NCBI RefSeq assembly: GCF_035046485.1
Contig: NC_085136.1
Coordinates: 160,019,963-160,083,962 of the forward strand
DNA from: Aedes albopictus
Lineage: Eukaryota > Arthropoda > Insecta > Diptera > Culicidae
Reading direction: 5' to 3'
Length of the DNA stretch: 64,000 nt
Shown: positions 1-10,932 of the stretch, piece after piece
How positions within the stretch are numbered: position 1 is the stretch's first letter
How the letters are laid out: every line of letters begins with the position of its first letter
Made by a program: the position numbers and the translations under genes
Notes under the pieces: model-generated
What the model saw: the letters and a program-made list of their open reading frames with translations, nothing else
What the model was told of the DNA's origin: nothing
The model's database searches: none

Positions 1-1747
1 TCCAATAGCTTGAACCCAAGGACTCAATCCTCAGGGGGAAAGGACAACTTTGAGCTAAAGTTGAATGCTTACCAAAGAGAGTGCTCATTCACGGTTCTCG
101 AAGTCATCCCGGGTTAACGGCCGGGTGTCTCGAGTGTCTGGTTGTAGATTTCCTTATTATCTAAAAACAGAGTGGTGATCACCCGTAAGTTCCAATACCC
201 TGAATGATTTCCCATTTGGTTTTTGGAGCGGATTACATCTGTCTTCCTCTTCTTTTGTGGCGATTCAGTATTCCCGTTTTAAGCAGATGGTCAGTTTTTC
301 GAGTTTTGGAGTTCAACTGTGATACCACTTCCACCTTTCAATCGCCTTGTATCCGTCCATCAATAGGCTCCTCTACTTATCCTTGCATATTTAAGTTTAC
401 AATGCGGAACCTTTAAGGAAGGTATCAAGCTTCTGGCAAAATTTTCGAGTTTCATGCAAGCGACACAGAAGTTCCATTTCCTTGTGCTCTGCTAAATCAT
501 TTGGAAAACAATTTACTGGGAAACGTTGTTGCAATGATTAGCCATGACATTTGAAATACACACAATAATGTGAATGCCCACAGCCCGTATTCAAAAGGCG
601 AGATGTCAGGCCGGACAAGTCAACGAACGGTGTCCTAAGCCTCTTTCATTTCCATCCAATTAGTTTTTGGGTGCTCAATTGGGTTTGCGCTCCGGCTGCG
701 TGTTGTACGCCAAAACGAATGGAATGGGAAGGTAAAATTATTATCGTAAGGTTATGATACTGTTGTTGGGTGTATGCCACTAATTTGAAAATTGTAAATA
801 AATTTCTCTTTGAAGGTCATCGATCTTACCACGCAACCAGAGCATCGCTTCTGCCAATAGTGTTCAAGGATCTGTATACTAAGTTGTTAGTCGTTGTTTT
901 GTTACAGAACTTCTGAACAGCATTTACCAATTCTACTACCAACTAGTCCAAATAACGACCATCACCCTAAAAAATGCTTCCATAGCAGTCGGGTACGTGC
1001 CACACCCTCGTCATTCTCTTTATCAAAAGTAATTTAGTACCATCTCCTGCATAATGAGTCGGCAGCGCCATCTTTTGTAGAAGTAATTTTTCTTTGCAGC
1101 GCCACGTTTGTCGCGTACCTACCTACTCTGCCCCGGGAATAAAATTGTTGATTCATTTTATTCTCTGCAAATGACGCAGGTGCTGCTTCTTATGTATCCA
1201 CTGGGCACAAGAAAATAATCTCTTCTCAGCAGCACCTCTGGCCGGCCTACTCGTGCCAGAACAATTCCGGGTCCAGTAAGATTTTCTCTAATGAAGTGAC
1301 TATAAAAGCCCGCCAGCATGCACATCAAGGCGGACCACTTGGCTGTTTGCGGTTGATATCTGATGTGCCCCAGCGGCTGGCTACAGCCAGCACAGCTACT
1401 ACAGCATCACAGCATGGTTGGTGGGTGTTTATTTTCTTTGCGCCCCATCAGAGCATAAAGTGGTCCAGGCCTGGCAGGCAGATGATGGTTTCACTTTCTG
1501 AGAACCTACTCGGGGATTGTTTAAACTTTTCCACAAACACTCTCCCGCTGGAAAAACGGGATAATGAGTGATACTTGTGGTGGAAGTTGAGACCAGTTTG
1601 TCTCCAGTGTTATAAAGTGTCTGTCTACGCGAGGGTCCTTATCGTTGACACCTACACGAAAAGTGTGCTTTCGCGAGTGAAACCGAAGTGTTGCGACTGA
1701 TAAAAGACAGGGAAAAAAGGAATGGATTAAATCTTTTATATTTTATG
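1..1747. other. No recognisable gene
   Basis: No open frame over about 90 codons and no domain or transposon motif that I recognise on either strand. The only suggestive signal is a TATA-like box near 1301, listed separately. This may be intergenic or intronic DNA. Confidence 0.5.
1301..1308 (+). promoter_or_regulatory. Possible TATA box (TATAAAAG)
   Basis: A TATAAAAG octamer lies in a locally GC-richer stretch. No initiator, downstream element or convincing coding frame follows, so this is only a weak candidate for a polymerase II core promoter. Confidence 0.2.
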
Positions 1748-1749
1748 TA

Positions 1750-2721
1750 GGGGAAGACGGGGTAAGACGGCCACCCTAAGCCAAAAAAATCATAACCTAG
1801 CACTGACAATGAATTACACTAGTTTCAACACAGCATATCACTTTTCAAAGTGTTGGGCATGGAAGAAAATTAATTTTCGATTCGTGCTGTTGAAACTTTT
1901 ATATTTTTAAGTCATTTGAAAATGTGATTAAAAAGCACTTTATTTTTTGACGACGGGGTAAGACGGCCCACCAGCGGGGTAAGAAGGACCATCACTATTT
2001 TTTTTTAAATAATAGTGATTAGAAATGTTTGAATTTCATACGTTGAAATAAGATATGACTCCCTTAAGTCCCTCACATGGAAAATTGATTAACATAATTG
2101 TCCGGGGGTTACCATTTATTATTTTTATTGGGGTATCGTGAATATGAATATTCAAACACCCATTTACATCACAAAAATGTTGTTTCTGGTTACGTCCAGC
2201 GTAGACAACGCAAATATGAGTTTATTTATGTGAAATGGCATATTTTCAACTAACAATTGTCGATGAATTGGGTGCAGCCATATTATTCTATGATATAGGG
2301 GGTGGGCGTCTTACCCCGTTCGAGGTGGTCGCTTTTACCCCGCTTGGGCAAATTTTACTTATGAGGGTAGTTCATAAGGATTTTTGTTTTCAATCTCAAT
2401 CCCGTTCCTCTTATGTTTTGTTAACATTCCTGGTAAGTTATTAACGGGTTACTTTTTTGGTTTGAAAACGTTATTCCAAATCAAAATCCTTAAGGTTGTA
2501 TGCGACAAAATTAGATCAAATACATCATCATGGAGCAAAATCTTTGTTTTGTTTATTTGTTTTGAAAATCTCAATATAAACATTGCACAAAATGGCTCTA
2601 AATGACAAATATTGTTTACTTCAACAGAGTACTAGGTGAAAGTTTATAGAAAACGGCATTTTCATGGTGAACTGTAGGTGGTCCGTCTTACCCCGGCGGG
2701 CCTTCTTACCCCGTCTTCCCC
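1750..2721. mobile_element. Non-autonomous DNA transposon, TA target duplication
   Basis: The element is 972 bp and opens with GGGGAAGACGGGGTAAGACG. It closes with the inverted copy (CGTCTTACCCC then CTTACCCCGTCTTCCCC). A TA dinucleotide flanks each side (1748-1749 and 2722-2723), as expected for Tc1/mariner-like mobilisation. The 'gacggggtaagacgg' phrase recurs subterminally near 1953-1990 and 2305-2345. There is no transposase frame, so it depends on another element. The family name is not assigned. Confidence 0.85.
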
Positions 2722-2899
2722 TAGGATATGTTGCGAGACCGCTTCGACAGGGGGTCCTATTTCGGGCAACTTTCGCTTAAATCAGTCATTTTTATACCAA
2801 TTGACTTAATACGGCAATATGATGTAAAAAAAATATGATGTACGTGTTTCACTGTATACAAAAATTCAGATGAATTGGAAAAAAATCTCGGCCGTTAGT

Positions 2900-3060
2900 G
2901 AAAATTACCATTTCTTTGCCAGCCAGTGCATGAATTTGTACATTGGCAAGTACAATGATACAGGGAGTCGAGAAAGTTTTCGCGACCGGAACGGGAATCG
3001 AAGGCCCCGTCATCGGATTGGCGATCCATAGGGTTAACCACTAGACAAACTGGAGACCCC
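2900..3060 (-). mobile_element. tRNA-derived SINE (Feilai-like), 3' truncated
   Basis: Read on the minus strand, it starts GGGGTCTCCAGTTTGTCTAG and carries an A-box-like TCTAGTGGTTAACC and a B-box-like CTTCGATTCCCG. A body phrase (tttctcgactccctgtatca) then follows that I recognise from mosquito tRNA-derived SINEs. The 3' part normally found in full copies is missing. Family membership is from memory. Confidence 0.6.
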
Positions 3061-3577
3061 ATGCCGAAGTGGTCCCACGTCCTCATTTACAGAAAAGGAG
3101 CAAGAATTGTAATAAGTATGACATCAATTTATGCAATGTCATCAAATTGCAGAGATCTGAAGCGTTATGGACCTCAACTACCAAGATACTCAATATTGTA
3201 TGGTTTGAGGGCTTTAACTCCAGAAAACAATCGCCGTCTTGAATTTTAAAATACGATCTTGGATGTTTTGGCCATCATTATTGAACTTCAGACATATTTT
3301 CCATGCTAAAAATATCCAAAGTGCTAGGTTTGTGAGCCTAAAATTACATACAATAGTCGCCGTATTGAGTTTTGGGCCGTCATTTTGAATTTTGACACTT
3401 ACTTGATACTTGAATTTTCTAATTACGAATTTTAAATTCCGGACTTGTTTCCCATACAAAATACACCAATATTTTTAAATGAGATGAGCCACTAACATGA
3501 TTGGAGGGCCATCATCTTTAATATGAATCCGCTGATGGCGTCCACCTAGTGGATCTAGTGGATCTAGTCTAGTGAGT
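3061..3577. other. AT-rich unassigned DNA with repeated phrases
   Basis: No gene is visible. Variants of a 'gccgtcttgaattttaaa' phrase recur at about 3233, 3358 and 3390, suggesting an old degenerate tandem repeat. The stretch ends with a short gtggatcta repeat just outside the LOA-type LINE. Confidence 0.35.
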
Positions 3578-6500
3578 AAAATTGATGTAACCTTGGCTCA
3601 CGAGAGTAGACACCAGCGCCGGCTCGACTTTCGAGAAGGGAGCCATCAATGTAACATACGATGCCGTCTGAAATTACTTTTCTCCAGTTTTCCAGATGTT
3701 CCTTTCTCGGGAAAGGAATTTCGTGCAAAAGGTCCTATATGGAAATTTACAAGCAATTGTATGATCACTTGGAGCAAGGACAACTTTGTCCCAATCCACC
3801 AAAATGTGTGTGTTGATCTGAAGTTCACAGGAGTTTCCTCTAGTAGACCGAGTACCCGTAACCGGTAAGTGCAAGAAAGGGCTTCTTGATTGAGATGAAT
3901 ATGTAGTGGGGCAACGTCAAAGAGAACTTCTAGCGCTGCCGTAGGAGTTGAAGAGAACGCTCCAGACATCGCCATTAAGCACATCCTTTGGAGATGGCCT
4001 AATTTTGATTGGACCGTTCTCACTTCGCCCTTTTGCCACCACACAAGACATCCATAAGCCAATATTGGCCGAACAACAGTTGTGTAGATCCATTTGATAT
4101 ACTTAGGTTTAAGACCCCAAGTTGTACCAAAGGTTCGCAGGCATTGCCCGAAGGCCATACAAGCTTTCTTGATTTTGTACATAACGTGAGGTGTCCAGGA
4201 AAGCTTGGAATCAAGAATGACTCCAACGTACTTTACCTGTTCAGTCACGTCGATTTCAGAATCAAAGAGACGCAAAGGTCGAACGCCATTGCGGTCTCAC
4301 CTTTCCGTAAAAAGAAAAATAGATGTTTTACTCGTATTAACCGAAAGGCCATATTGGCGACACCAACCCTCAACTACCTGAAGAGCGCTTTGCATACGGT
4401 CGAAAGGGGTGGTGATACACATACCAACTAACAATACTAGGTAGTCGTCGGCAAAAGCATAAGTAGGAAAACCGCTATTATTAAGTTGCCTCAATAGCGT
4501 ATCTGCTACGAGATTCCACAAAAGCGGTGACAAGACTCCCCCTTGGGGGCATCCACAAACACTCAATTTCCTAATCCCTGCTAGACGCAATGTCGAGAAG
4601 AGATATCGGTTTTTGAGCATTTGATGAATCCAATTGGAAATCATTGGAGATATACCATGACTCCGTGCGGCTTCCAATATGGCATCGAAAGGCACATTGT
4701 CAAAGGCACTCTCGATATCTAAGAAAACACCCAAACAAGATTGCTTTTTAAACAACCTTGTGTAAAAGGGTCACAGTGGACTTACCAGATTGGTAGACAT
4801 GTTGGTTCACATGAAGAGGCACGATGGCCAGATGAACATCACGAATGTGATGATCCATAATGTATTCTAGGTATTTCAGAAGAAAAGAGGTCTGAAAGGT
4901 CTGAAACTGTAAACTGTCTTTATACGACGCACGACCCACTTTCGGAATAAACTTCACAGTAATATCCCGCCAAGATTTGGGAATATACCCTGTTGCAAAA
5001 CTGCAAACAAGTACCGTAAAATGGGGTGTTAAGAACTCATGGGGTGTTAGGGGATTCAACTTCACATACTACTTTGAAAAATCGCCAGACCGTATAAAAA
5101 TTGATTTACTAATTCCAAATTCTCTTCAAATGTGTGTAGGAAATAAAGGCATACTATAAGGATTGCCACTCATGAAAATACGGTTTTAACTAGACATTAG
5201 ACTGAAAAATCAGAACGGCATTGCTTTTTCTACCATTGAAACATTCATTTGTAAGGCCAAAAATATTATTAGGAAAAATATGTGAGTGTAAAGTGAGTAA
5301 GGTGTTCTACGACTCATTTCAAAAGAAATTAGGGTAAAATATTTGATGTTACTAAGGTGGTTTTCAAACACCGACAATTTTTGAGAAAAAAGTCTAGTTT
5401 CATAAACTGGTCGGGTGTTAGGAGATGAAATTTCTCATGTAACTTTTTTATCTGTATCACGAAATTTTGAGGCAATTGATTCATTATATAACAGTAACTT
5501 TTCTGGATGACGTATTACGGATTTCATTTTGGGTCATAAGCATCCCAACAGTTGCCATGAATGGTAAATTCAACTAATACAATATAGATCTTTAAAAACA
5601 AGTGATTGATTGATACATATAACTAGAACATTGATCAAATGCTTATACTCAATGCCGCAGTAGTCCCCTCTTCACAGAAGTTTGTGTTCTTTTGGTGTTC
5701 TGTTATGTTTTAATGAAAACGTATTCTTTAAAAAAGGTTTTCCATCTGTTTTCTTATTTAAATATTATCAATTATTAACGTTAAAACGTGACAGCTTTTT
5801 CAAAATGTAGAATATGCTCACTTGTTCCATATATTATGTAAACCAGACTGTCACTAACTCTTGCAAAAGCAAGTATGTATGAAGATGACGCATGGCTGCT
5901 AAAATATCGCAACATCTAAAATATGACCTATCAGAGATGCTCCAGAGTAGAAATATCAGCATTGAATACATAGTTTACATACTGGGCCATCTAATGATGC
6001 TTGCATATAAAATATTTCAATATAAAAGAGTTTTAAGGTAAACAAAAAACTATCAATACACATCCTTAGTTTACAACCTGTTGGTCAGTCTGAACTGTTC
6101 AATTTAATAGTAACTGTGAATAATGTGTTTGTTATAAATTGAAGCCGCTCAGGTATAATTGACGGTATTAGATGGTATGGTATTAGATTAGGTAGATGAC
6201 AATGAAACTGTTCCTGCACCTTCAGAAATATGATAATCTTTTTCGGTGATGTTCAAGATATATTACAGTCACTGTTTACAATTAATCAATTTCTATCTTG
6301 CTTTGAAATATAAGAACTTTTACATTTATTCCCTTAAGTTTCTTAACACCCCATTTTCGTATTTTCTAAAAATTCGCACATTTTGTTTAATATCTTCAAT
6401 TTCTCCAAAAAATCGTCAAATTTTATAATCTATATGCGTAGCAGGCAGCAAGACAATGATCGGACTGCTTTTCCTGAAAGTTTTAGGAAGTAGAACCCAT

Positions 6501-7343
6501 GAATTAAAGGGGACGAATTTTTTTTCCGTCTCTTAACACCCCATTTTACGGTAGTTACTTCAAAACATGTTTGAAATAATCAAATCCCTTCTGAAGCAAA
6601 ATAGGACAAATCTCATCTGCCCCAGGAGATTTGAAAGGAGCAAAGCTATTTAATGCCCATTCAATCGATTCTAAAGTTATGATACTCCGAGCCGAAGCGA
6701 AAGAATCATAACTACAAGACATGAGGTTCATTCGAAGATGTAATATCCACACATCCAGGGAAGCGTGTGCTGAACAAGCATTCCAGAACTTCCTCATCAG
6801 AGGAAGTCAGATCGCCATTTAGCAAACGAAGTTCATTCACTCGGAAATCCTTAGATTTCGCAGGGATTTTATTTAACCAACTGATTCCACTCAAACTGGA
6901 AATATTTGTACAAAGGTTTTTCCAGCCGGATCATTTAGCAGACCGGAGAGCTTTCCTGTATGTCTTTCGAGCCGACCTGAAAGCCTCCGAACCAGCCAAA
7001 CGTCATCTCATAGACAAACAGACGTAACAGCTTGAACGATTTTCATGGAAATCCATCGCCCAGTTCACACTACCATCACCTGGTGGAAAAGTTGCATGAA
7101 TCACTGTGTTGTGCAATATCGTCAACAGAAGGCGCTAGTGTGAAACGTCAAACGCATAGAAAAACGATGCGCGCGCCTCTGGTTGTGAAAGCCATAACTA
7201 TGAAAATTTAAAACGATCGTTAAAAGCGTGGTCGATGGAAATTTCGCAAGTGCTACGTCTGTTTGCCTGTGGTCGTCTGTTTCAACTCTTTCTACATTGT
7301 TTCCTGAGCTTCACCAGATCAGAGTTCCACCAAGTCCGAAAAA
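3578..7343 (-). pseudogene. LOA-type non-LTR retrotransposon, broken copy split by a DNA element
   Basis: Minus-strand pieces read in order. About 7340-7225 has the end of the endonuclease linker (PWWNSDLVKLRKQ-like). 6960-6555 has the start of the reverse transcriptase (KSPGADEICPILLQKG). 5011-4750 follows with WRDITVKFIPK and QSGKSTVTLLH. 4755-4297 is the RT palm, with GCPQGGVLSPLLW near 4554-4516 and the catalytic FADD near 4455-4444. 4275-3646 is the thumb and linker. An RNase H start (YIDGSLLESRAGAG) lies at about 3655-3600. The protein would be reverse transcriptase, endonuclease and RNase H for target-primed insertion. At least two frameshifts (about 4750 and 4285), internal stops and a 1.5-kb insertion make it dead. 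LOA/Lian-like placement rests on motif resemblance; another RNase H-bearing clade is possible. Confidence 0.75.
5014..6551. mobile_element. Non-autonomous DNA transposon inside the LOA-type LINE
   Basis: The 1538-bp element has perfect ends: CCGTAAAATGGGGTGTTAAG at the left and its inverse at the right. TA flanks both sides (5012-5013, 6552-6553). The same LINE reading frame resumes on either side, which fixes the boundaries independently. The interior is AT-rich with no transposase. The terminal phrase repeats subterminally (atggggtgttagggg near 5039). Confidence 0.9.
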
Positions 7344-7462
7344 TGCGGCGGCCAGCGCATGTTGCAAGAACGCCAGACAACAACCCTGCAAAGTTTGTGG
7401 TGGTTAGTGGTTGGTACAAGAAAACGAGAAGCGCAGTGAGCAAGATGATAGAACCATGATAT
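7343..7462 (+). mobile_element. RTE-type LINE 3' fragment
   Basis: This stretch closely matches the RTE 3' coding end at 34630-34750 in this window (shared gcatgttgcaagaa, gacaacaaccctgcaaagtt, ggttggtacaagaa). It abuts the LOA-type fragment directly, so two LINE scraps are fused here. It is heavily diverged and too short to encode anything. Confidence 0.7.
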
Positions 7463-9600
7463 GAGAGCCAAGATATGTGCGACCAACACATTTTCGACCA
7501 AATCCCATGCAAATCATCACGTTTGCAAGTCTTACACAATTGTTAAGGGGTCAAATGAGAATCGCATATTATCCAAAACTGAAGAAGCACTTTTCTCCAG
7601 AATGACAAAAATGCTAACAAAAACAGCGTGTCCAATTGTCACAGTTCACTAAATAAACAATCGGACATTCTGATTTTCTTCGATTTGTGGATCATTTCTA
7701 TTACTATTCTATTCTATTCTATTCTAGTGCTTGCACAGTCAGTATTGAAAAGCATCCTGGAAATATCAAATTTTTTTTCGATATTTTCTTGTCAGCATTA
7801 ATATATGCTGCAAATATCAGAGGTCAGAGACGTGACACATTAAAATGGCCAGGCCCACTGTGCAGGTTATCCACTTATGACTAACATGATTGACAAACCT
7901 TTTTGAATTGATTGAAGGAAGAAACGGGGACAACCGTACCAACACAGGCATTTCTCCATGTGTCCTGGCTTCATTTCTTCGATTTGTGGATCATTTTGGG
8001 AAATAGTACTTTTTAGTTCTGGAACATTTGCCATTGTCAATTGAGCCTTAATCAACTCGTGTAAGCATGTATTTTGCAATAATTTTGATATGGTAATCTC
8101 GTTGAGTTCGTATTCCAACTTCGTATGCAGGAAAATGCTGAAATTCTACAAAAATGGGAGCGTACGAGCAATTGCATTGTTGTGTGAGTATTGTGGTAAA
8201 CGTAAACAAATCCTCAAGCCCAACATGTACATAAAAAACATTACTGTTTACAATTCCAACAGAACATAACCTAAATTTTATTTGTTTTACTTAATTGTAT
8301 TTGAATTAATCTTCCTTGTGCATTAAGGTCATTTCAATATCAATATCAATATCAATCACATTATTTCACAATTTTTAAACTGCTTCTTAATTTACAATCG
8401 CTAACCCAAGGTTAACTGTGTCACATTGATTGCTGTTTAAATGCCATATACGAGCAAGGCATTTCCCTAATTACAGCGTGGCGCATAGAATGTCGTCCAA
8501 CAGATAAATTGAATATTTTACATTTAATTGCCAATATAACAGGTCCCTACTGGGTCTGATGTGAAACGCCGAGCAAACCTCTCAAGATTTTGATGTTTAA
8601 TGCATGGCCCAATGCACGCCGTCATGACTATTGCTAGTTTACAGTAATTATACGCACTCCCCTCATCATACGGCTACTCGTTGTCTACACCTAGTCATTC
8701 GTCGACGATGATTAATTGTCCCAAGGAGGTGCCAACTACCAACCGGATAATTGTCAGAGTGATGTCTAACCGACCAAGTGCAGGCAGGAGTTTGCTGCGC
8801 CATTTATCAACGGTTAGTTATCTTCCTAATTGTAGAGTACATGTCTAGCGTCGTTAACCATAGCGGCAAAATCACGTTCCGCTGCTCCCGTTTGGGATTC
8901 GTTCTGTTCTATACCGATGAGGAGCGGTTTATTGGTTGAATCAGGTTACTTTCTTCCGAGTCGTCACTTGTTTATCCTTGGTCTATCACTTTCGGCAGTC
9001 TATTAATGAATTTTACAGGCTACTTTCTAGCGTTATGTTTGTGCTCCGGTTCCCAAATATTTCAATCAAAATTCGTATATTTTTAGACCCGTCCAAGGCC
9101 ATCGCGCTTCACCTGAGGCGTATAATGTGTACCAACCAAGCGGCGGGTGTCGGCCGATTGGCAGTGTGTCTCCTTGTGAAAGTAGCCCGGCTCGTTCGGT
9201 CGGAGGCAAGCAAACCTCCCACGCACCTTTCCTGCACACCTAGTGGGAAAATCGGGACGGAGCGGAAAAAACGCCGCCGATGATTTAATATATATTTGCC
9301 AGATTAATTTTAAATAGCTCCACCGACTGGAGGAAAGGCGTGAAAATGCGCTGCTTGTTTGCTGTCCGACGAAAAGAGAGGTCACGCTCTCTCGTTGGCT
9401 GACCGGGTTTAATGACGGCGGATGTCGGGTTAATTGGTTGAATTTCAGAGCGGTTCTGCGAGTGACGATGATCTCGACTGGGCTACCTTTAGATGGAACT
9501 TTGTGGATGTCGCATGTCTGAAGATGTTTCAGTTTTCCGTAAGATTTATGAGTTATAATAAAATACAAGGGCACGGTAAAAGGCTGGGCATTTTGCGTAA
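7463..9600. other. No recognisable gene
   Basis: Unassigned DNA. Minor features are a (TATTC)n run at about 7705-7728 and an ATCAAT hexamer run near 8335-8358. The 8600-9580 part is less AT-rich and could hold regulatory or old coding DNA. None of its frames shows a domain or splice pattern that I recognise. Confidence 0.4.
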
Positions 9601-10690
9601 TTCAGGACCCATTGAAATCCCTAGCTTCTGCCCAGTAGCTACTATCCCTACCACCGCGTAGTACCGGCCTAGAGGAGCGGCTTACAATAGCATCTGTTCC
9701 CCATGTTAGGGGCGGTTCATCGCGATCCGAGTACCAGAGAAGCACTCTAAGCTCAAAGGTACACAATGATCCACCCTGAAGTTGGGGGTTGGTATCCGAC
9801 AATGCGCGTCAACCCTGCAAAGAAAAGGAACGGAAAACCAGCAACAGAATAATACGAATCGAAACCAACGTAAACGACCCCAGTGAACAAAGAGGTCTTG
9901 CGATGGGAACTCGGTGTGTGTAATTGTCGATCTCTCAACTTCATTGGGAGTACCCGCATACTCGTCGACCTACTGGAGGACCGCGAGTTCGGTATTGTAG
10001 TGCTGCAAGTAGGGCGCCATCCACAAATTACGTAACGCTCTAGGGGGAGGGGGGAGTATGGCCGAGCGTTACGGTCCATACAAAAAAAAATGGGTTTTCA
10101 TACAAAAAAGCGTTACGGAGGGGGGAGGGGGGGTTCGAAAAATGTAGATTTTAGCGTTACGTAATAAATGGATGCTGCCTAGTGTGTTCGACAGGATTTA
10201 AGATGATGTGAACGTCATCTACCAGAGCTGCGGCATCACATGTGAGCTGGGAACAGCTGTCATCGTGATATGCGATATGTAGCACGTGATCGATTGGTAG
10301 CCGATCGACGCAAGAATGTACAGGCTGAGGATCAAGGGTCGATTCGTCAACTTCAGCATAATCAACGTCCACAGCCTACGAAGCCACTTATGATGACAAG
10401 GACGTATTCAACGCGCAGCTCGAACGCGTTCGCTGCCCAAGCCACGATGTCAAGATTATCATGGGAGACCTAAATTCTCAGGTAGGCCAGGAGAAAGAAC
10501 TAAGACCGAGGATTGGAAAGTTTAGCGCCCACCAGGTCACAAATGAAAACGGTCTACGACTCATTGATATCACCGACTCCAAAAACATGATCATACGTAG
10601 CACCAGCTGGAATACTGCTGGAATACAGTCAAAGCAGCAATAAACAAGGAAGTCGACAGTTCAAATGGTTAGACAAGGAGTGCAAAGCGG
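9600..10690 (+). pseudogene. RTE-type (JAM1-like) LINE, endonuclease region, decayed
   Basis: Plus-strand translation gives the RTE endonuclease start from about 9904 (ELGVCNCRSLNFIGSTRIL, then LVDLLEDREFGIVVLQ). After a MITE insertion it resumes at 10180 with a degraded CSTGF, and later gives IIMGDLNSQVGQEKELRP and NGLRLIDITDSKNMIIRSTSW near 10455-10610. These are the N-terminal APE endonuclease motifs of RTE-clade elements, which nick target DNA. Frameshifts and stops are frequent, and the RT part is absent. The same N-terminal motif recurs on the minus strand at 30 kb. Confidence 0.75.
10013..10179. mobile_element. 167-bp MITE with 3-bp TAG target duplication
   Basis: The ends are GGCGCCATCCACAAATTACG and the imperfect inverse of GGCAGCATCCATTTATTACG. 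The inner ends carry matching TAACGCT. TAG is duplicated at 10010-10012 and 10180-10182, and removing the element restores the RTE frame. A 3-bp duplication suggests PIF/Harbinger-type mobilisation. The centre is a G-rich gggggagggggg block. Related ends occur at 28015-28041 and 40479-40632. Confidence 0.8.
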
Positions 10691-10932
10691 TACGAGGCAG
10701 CGCGGACGATTTAAGCTGTACATAGTATGGAGTCTGACATATCGAAACGTACAGAATCGGAAGTAACAGACCCACATGATTAATGACGGGCATGATGGAA
10801 AGCTGATATCAGCACTTGATGATCGGCGGAACGGCAAGGTAACTGTCTGTACAAATCTATCTCAGATAATGTTCCTTCGTTTATCACTGACTTCTTGGGA
10901 AGTTATGTGGAATGGAAATTATTATACCAATC
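10691..10932. other. Unassigned flank of the hairpin element
   Basis: Downstream of the RTE remnant, with no motif recognised. It holds the 5' copy of the CAATC target duplication (10928-10932). Confidence 0.4.

Noticed and set aside
8331..8358. ATCAAT repeats as a CRISPR-like or regulatory array
   Set aside because: A simple hexamer microsatellite with no spacers.
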